Shown here: positions 59,940 to 64,000 of the stretch, piece after piece | Position numbering within the stretch: position 1 is the stretch's first letter | Layout: each line of letters begins with the position of its first letter | Assembly (NCBI GenBank): GCA_033239525.1 | Contig: BSYO01000033.1 | Coordinates: 10,097,501 to 10,161,500, forward strand | DNA length: 64,000 bases | Source of the DNA: Nepenthes gracilis | Taxonomy: Eukaryota; Streptophyta; Magnoliopsida; Caryophyllales; Nepenthaceae | Reading direction: 5' to 3' | The notes under the pieces: model-generated | Told to the model about the DNA's origin: nothing | Database searches by the model: none | The model's input: only the letters and a program-made list of their open reading frames with translations | Position numbers and translations under genes: made by a program

Positions 59940-61582
59940 TGTTAACCGGGAAACTTAGAAGGAGACTTATCCGGTCAACAGGAATTAACCGGAAGGAAGG
60001 GAAAGAGGAAAGTAATCCGGTCAACACCAGTTTGACCAGAAAATGCTGAAGGTAACATAATCCGGTGAATGTCCGTTGACCGGATTGTGTAATCAAGAGC
60101 AACGAAATTCGGTCAACGCCAGTTGACCAGAAGCACGAAAATCCGGTCAACGATAGTTGACCGAAAAAAAAGGATGGACATTTAAAAGTGAATCAAGGTA
60201 AGACAAAAGTCGAAAGTTGACTAAACAATAAGAAAGCCCCTACAAAAAGTAAAGTCAGAATAACCATGCCTGCAACGCTAGTAAGGAAGCCCTTACGAAA
60301 AGTAAAGTCAGAATAACCGTGCCTGCAACTTCAGTAACCAAAAACAGTAAGGAAGCCCTTATAAAAAGTAAAGTTAGAATAACTAAGCCTGCAATGTCAA
60401 TTAACCGAAACAGTAAGGAACCCCTTATGAAAAGTAAAGTCAGAATGACCATGCCTGAGTAGGTAACCTACTCCCAACTACCCTGATAGAAAAGAAGTAC
60501 AAAAAGTTAACCTGCCCTACGTACTACAACCCACCCCAACGCCTATAAGTAATGGCCCTCCCCATGAGTTAGGATAGGAAGCCAATCAAACGACCAGGTG
60601 AAGGCGTTAAGAACTTCGAGCCAGAACCAAGTGAAAGGTTCATAGACCCAATCCAGGCAAGGGTACTCACCGTTTTAAGTTCATGTTTTAAATGCAAGTA
60701 TATTATGCCTGTTTATCTGACTAATAATGTTCAGTTATTTCATGATATTCGAACGCATGAAGTTTGATTATTGCATGATTTAGATGATAGCCAGTTATTT
60801 GTTTACGAAAAAGTACCGGTTATTTCATGATGTCTGATTATTTTATGCACGAAGTATGGTTATTTATCGATCTACATGAACTACGATAATTGCATGTTTA
60901 AGGAAAAGACATTCAACTTTTGATAAAGGACCTCCGGCTTTGTTAAAAGAAAGGTATTTGGCAAGTGTACCATGAAATTGAAATCGGCCTTAAGAGCATG
61001 TTTGAAATCGGAATTTTGTTCATGAAATTGAAATCGGCCTTAGAGCATGTTTGAAATCAGAATTTTGTTCATGAAATTGAAATCGGCCTTAGAACATGTT
61101 TGAAATCGGAATTTTGTTCATCGGCCTCAAGAGCATGATTGAAATCGGAATTTTGTTCATGAAATTGAAATCGACCTTAGAGCATGTTTGAAATCAAATT
61201 TTGTTCATGAAATTGAAATCGACCTTAGAGCATGTTTGAAATCGGAATTTTGTTCATGAAATTGAAATCGGCCCTAAGAGCATGTTTGAAATTAGAATTC
61301 TGTTCATGAAATTGAAATCGGCCTTAGAGCATGTTTGAGATCAGAATTTTGTTCATGAAATTGAAATCGGCCCCAAGAGCATGTTGAAATCAGAATTTTG
61401 TTCATGAAATTGAAATCAGCCTTAAGAGCATGTTTGAAATCGGAATTTGTCCCATGAATTTGGAACCGACTCTTGAAGAAAAAAGAACTCCGGCTTTGAA
61501 GAACTCTAGCTTTTGAACTTCGGCTTTTAAGATAAAGACCTCCGACTTTTGAGAAAAAAGAACTCCGGCTTTCGATAAAAAG
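59940..61582 (+). mobile_element. LTR fragment N (same subfamily as LTR C)
   Basis: U3 has inverted CCGGTCAAC/GTTGACC pairs (59945-60165) and four ~55-70 bp tandem units (AAGGAAGCCCTTA..GTAAAGTCAGAATAACC, 60225-60465). The TATA-like TATAAGT at 60544-60550 follows, then a leader with CAG|GCAAGGGTACTC (60655-60668), and TTTTAAATGCAAGTATAT, which matches LTR C near 26030 in reverse. An array at 60968-61470 follows. The left end is missing and the right end is interrupted by LTR G. Confidence 0.6.
60968..61470. repeat. About 49-bp minisatellite in LTR N, ten units
   Basis: Units carry GAGCATGTTTGAAATCGGAA, TTTTGTTCATGAAATTGAAATC and GGCCTTA; TTGTTCATGA recurs at about 50-bp steps. One unit is truncated near 61115. 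It occupies the LTR position of the 36-bp arrays in S and C. Confidence 0.92.
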
Positions 61583-62880
61583 TGTGAGGTTTTGGATTTA
61601 AAAACTTGATAATGATGAGGTGATTAGTATGCTAATGATCAATGCTAGGCCTATGGAACGAATAAGGTTGGGTATCGGAAGAAAAATCGAGAAAAGTCTA
61701 GATTCATGTCATTGAGAATTGCCACGTGACTTGCGCCTCTTGGGGGAGCTCGAGCCACAGCTCGAGCGTGTTTTCAAAAACCTCCCGTGCCTGCTGGCCG
61801 CTCGAGCCCCGCTCGAGCGGAAAAACCAGAACCGGCCCCGCTTGCTGGCCACTCGAGCCGCGCTGGTGCGGGGAAAGCCAGCACCATGGCTGCTCGCTGC
61901 CCACTCGAGCGGGGCGCAGTATAAAAGTCGTGCCCTGCCTTCTCCTCGTCATTTTCTCACTGTTTAGGGTTTTTAGAGAGAGAGAGAGCACCGATCCTAG
62001 TGAGAGAAAGGAGGCAATTGAGGCCGTGGAGTACAAATCTGTCCGAGAGCTAGTTATAAAGGTGAAAGCACACGTCGAGGCAAGTGTTCTCATACTCACT
62101 TCTTGTTCTCTGTTTTTATTTTTCTTGATTTTGTTGGGTATTTTGTGTCGATACCCTCCGTGAACGTTAGAGTCATGGAACCCATGATTAATGACTGAGG
62201 AATATGAAGTTAGTTGTTCGAATCGTGTCCGATCCACTCGATTTGGTTTCACTAAAACCCTAACCCACGAAATTGGGGATTTTTCATTTCTCATCCGTGA
62301 ATCATGAAATTGACCTCAAAATATGAATCTCACGTCCCAATGATGCATATATGTCGGCCGCGGGTTCGATTTTGCACGTCTCGATCCGTTTGCGGTGTCC
62401 GGGCCCTTTAAATTGCCCTGACACTGTTCACCCGAGACCCAAAATGGAAATTGCATGTTGTTTCCCTCATAAAATGTTGAAGTGACTCTAAAATATGAGT
62501 CCTCGTATCCCAATTGTATGTATCTCTTGACCGGATGTCGGTTTTCGCAAGATTTGACCCATTCGTGACATCCGGGAGCCTTAAAAATCCTCTGTTATTG
62601 CTTATCCGAAAATGAATGGGAAGTTGCATGCTTCCATCATTGTGTTTTGTTAAATTGAGCTTAAATATGAATCATCGTGTACCAATTGTGCGTACGTGTC
62701 CACCGGACGTCCGATCCCACAAGCATCGAACCGTTCACAGCGTCCTGGTGTTCGCCCAAAATGAAATGAGAAATGTATCTGTTATGCCTCTAATGGTTAT
62801 AAAAGTAACGTTTAACTGTTTAAACGTAAATGTAAGCTCCGAAATGTGTATCCATGTGCTGGAAGCAAGGGAATGAGTCC
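61583..62880 (+). mobile_element. LTR fragment G (S family, 3'-truncated)
   Basis: It starts TGTGAGGTTTTGG at 61583. The CTCGAGC block is at 61745-61918 and TATAAAAG at 61920-61927. The GA-rich leader, GTCGAG|GCAAGTGTTCTCAT (62074-62091) and GTTGGGTATTTTGTGTCGATACCC closely match LTR S (38505-38590). Three tandem leader units lie at 62310-62760. The 3' half of the LTR is absent and the end is approximate. Confidence 0.75.
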
Positions 62881-63056
62881 CGGAGGTTTCAAAGTGACAT
62901 GGGATCATCAGGAGTAAGGAATCTAATCTCTCTCGTGAACTTGGAATGATTTGTTGTAAGTAAGGAAATTGAGTCCCACAGATTGGGAGTAAGGGAATTG
63001 AGTCCACAAAAGGTTGTAAACCGAGCCAGTGAATGGAAGGTGAAAAAAGTTCTTTT
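62881..63056. repeat. Short AAGGGAATTGAGTCC repeats
   Basis: Three degenerate copies of (A)GTAAGGGAATTGAGTCC occur at about 62868, 62960 and 62989, between LTR fragments G and L. It may be the start of another array. No gene. Confidence 0.4.
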
Positions 63057-64000
63057 TGTGCTAACGTGAACAATCAAGTTTCGACCCCGATAAAAGTATA
63101 GCGGAAGCAGTATATATAATAACAAATATCCGATACACGTAAAGGATATTTAGTACTAGATGCTAACGAGATAACAAGCATACACAATATAAATAACGTG
63201 AGTAATAATGATAAAGACACGATTTTTGGTGACGAAGTAAAACTCGATACCCACGATAATCGAGAAAAACACTCTGGGCTTCAACGGTCACGGAAGCAAT
63301 GCATTATGAAAATCAACTTACAGACCGGGTGGTAACGACGCGCTAACCTAGCCGACTTACTCCCGTCACGTGATCCTTACCGAGGAACTCCTTGGATTTG
63401 CCCGCGGTAACGAAACCGAACACCTTCCAGTCTTCACATCAATCTTCCCTCTTTGACCACTTGAATTGTCGATCACGATCGAGTCTCCTTCTTCACAAAC
63501 CAACGTCTCCAACGAAGTTAGAAGGCAGTGTTTCAATGGTTAAAGAAAGTTGGTGAGAAAACTTGTTTGATTATGTAGAGCAATCTTGTGAGGTTCGGTG
63601 TTCTTAAGAGGAGCAATGACAATGGAGCATAAGAGGCTTTATTCTAAAATGAGGCATGAAAATATTTAGTCAATAGTCCTTAGGGTTTCAAAAACATAAG
63701 CCTAGTATTTATAGAGGGCTCCAAATTTTCATTTAAAAATTTGCCCGTTGCACCGGCGCTCGACCACAGCTGGAGCACTCGACGGGCGCATGGAGGGTTT
63801 CCAGAGAAACCCTACGTGCGCTCGAGCGGGTATCGAGCGCTCAGCGAGCAGGGTACTTTCTGGCTTTTTGGCTCGAGTGTATATCGAGCGCCAGGCAATC
63901 CGGGTACATTCTGGTTTTACGGCTCGAGCGGATATCGAGCGCCAAGCGAGCCGGTTACATTCTAGATTTTCGGCTGGAGCGGGCATTGAGCACCAGGCGG
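63057..64000 (-). mobile_element. LTR L, partial (runs past window end)
   Basis: On the minus strand there is a CTCGAGC-type block (63745-64000), TATAAATA at 63706-63713, a leader with AAACCCTAAGG, and a GC-richer stretch (63330-63420) whose sense is TTTCGTTACCGCGGGCAAATCC and GTTCCTCGGTAAGGATCACG. The U5 is unlike that of the S/E1 LTRs and resembles Ty1/copia-type LTR leaders as far as I can judge. The left border is uncertain. Short ORFs 62735-63125 and 63729-63986 are not supported. Confidence 0.45.
63706..64000 (-). promoter_or_regulatory. U3 promoter block of LTR L
   Basis: TATAAATA (63706-63713, minus) is preceded upstream by 63745-64000, which repeats GCTCGAGCGG.TATCGAGCGC at about 50-60 bp spacing (63818, 63870, 63920, 63970). 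It is the strongest CTCGAGC array of the window. Confidence 0.6.

Noticed and set aside
1..64000. tRNA, rRNA or organelle insertions
   Set aside because: No cloverleaf, rRNA core or plastid gene sequence was recognised by eye; a tRNAscan or rRNA search was not possible.

Overview
This window is intergenic plant nuclear DNA made almost entirely of nested, decayed LTR retrotransposons. I find no intact host gene, rRNA, tRNA or CRISPR array. The gag, protease, reverse transcriptase (RT), RNase H and integrase families, the initiator-Met-tRNA primer sites (TGGTATCAGAG-like), the antisense ORF of Tat elements and a TRIM element all point to an angiosperm, most likely a eudicot. The species cannot be fixed from this sequence.

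Layout. 1-7881: a minus-strand Ty3/gypsy chromovirus (E1) with two ~2.56 kb LTRs around a 3.1 kb internal region holding gag, zinc-knuckle and protease remnants. 7882-10808: AT-rich DNA without recognisable genes. 10814-12950: solo LTR K with a perfect 5-bp target-site duplication (TSD). 12956-13889: non-coding, with one copy of a repeat seen again at 35400-36060. ~13890-23667: minus-strand Tat-lineage element A, with LTR, three successive plus-strand (antisense) transcription-unit-like segments, a TRIM inserted in one of them, then integrase, dual RNase H and RT. 23668-27290: LTR C and the 3' internal end of a chromovirus. 27290-33958: plus-strand Tat element B, with RT, RNase H, integrase, tandem repeats, antisense ORF, PPT and LTR. 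33959-36320: non-coding. 36321-46060: minus-strand chromovirus D (relative of E1), split by the 3.5 kb solo LTR S (37881-41382, TSD TCTAG). 46061-55848: three or four plus-strand LTR copies (M, J, I, H) and an integrase C-terminus/chromodomain. 55855-56990: Tat gag (F). 57025-59940: poly(T)-flanked segment with unknown minus-strand ORFs. 59940-62880: LTR fragments N and G. ~63057-64000: the start of another minus-strand LTR (L).

The most interesting structure lies in the LTRs. Most chromovirus-type LTRs here share a modular plan: U3, then a GC-rich CTCGAGC-type block, TATA box, GA-rich leader, an AG|GCAAGT or AG|GTAAGT splice-donor-like site, 120-190 bp tandem repeats, and then a slot holding a minisatellite whose unit differs from copy to copy. 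Two U3s carry clusters of inverted GGTCAAC/GTTGACC, which are W-box cores. Element A carries three antisense units where element B shows one. Premature stops fall repeatedly on conserved Gln or Trp codons, as expected from deamination of methylated cytosine. All boundaries given with ~ are estimates made by eye.
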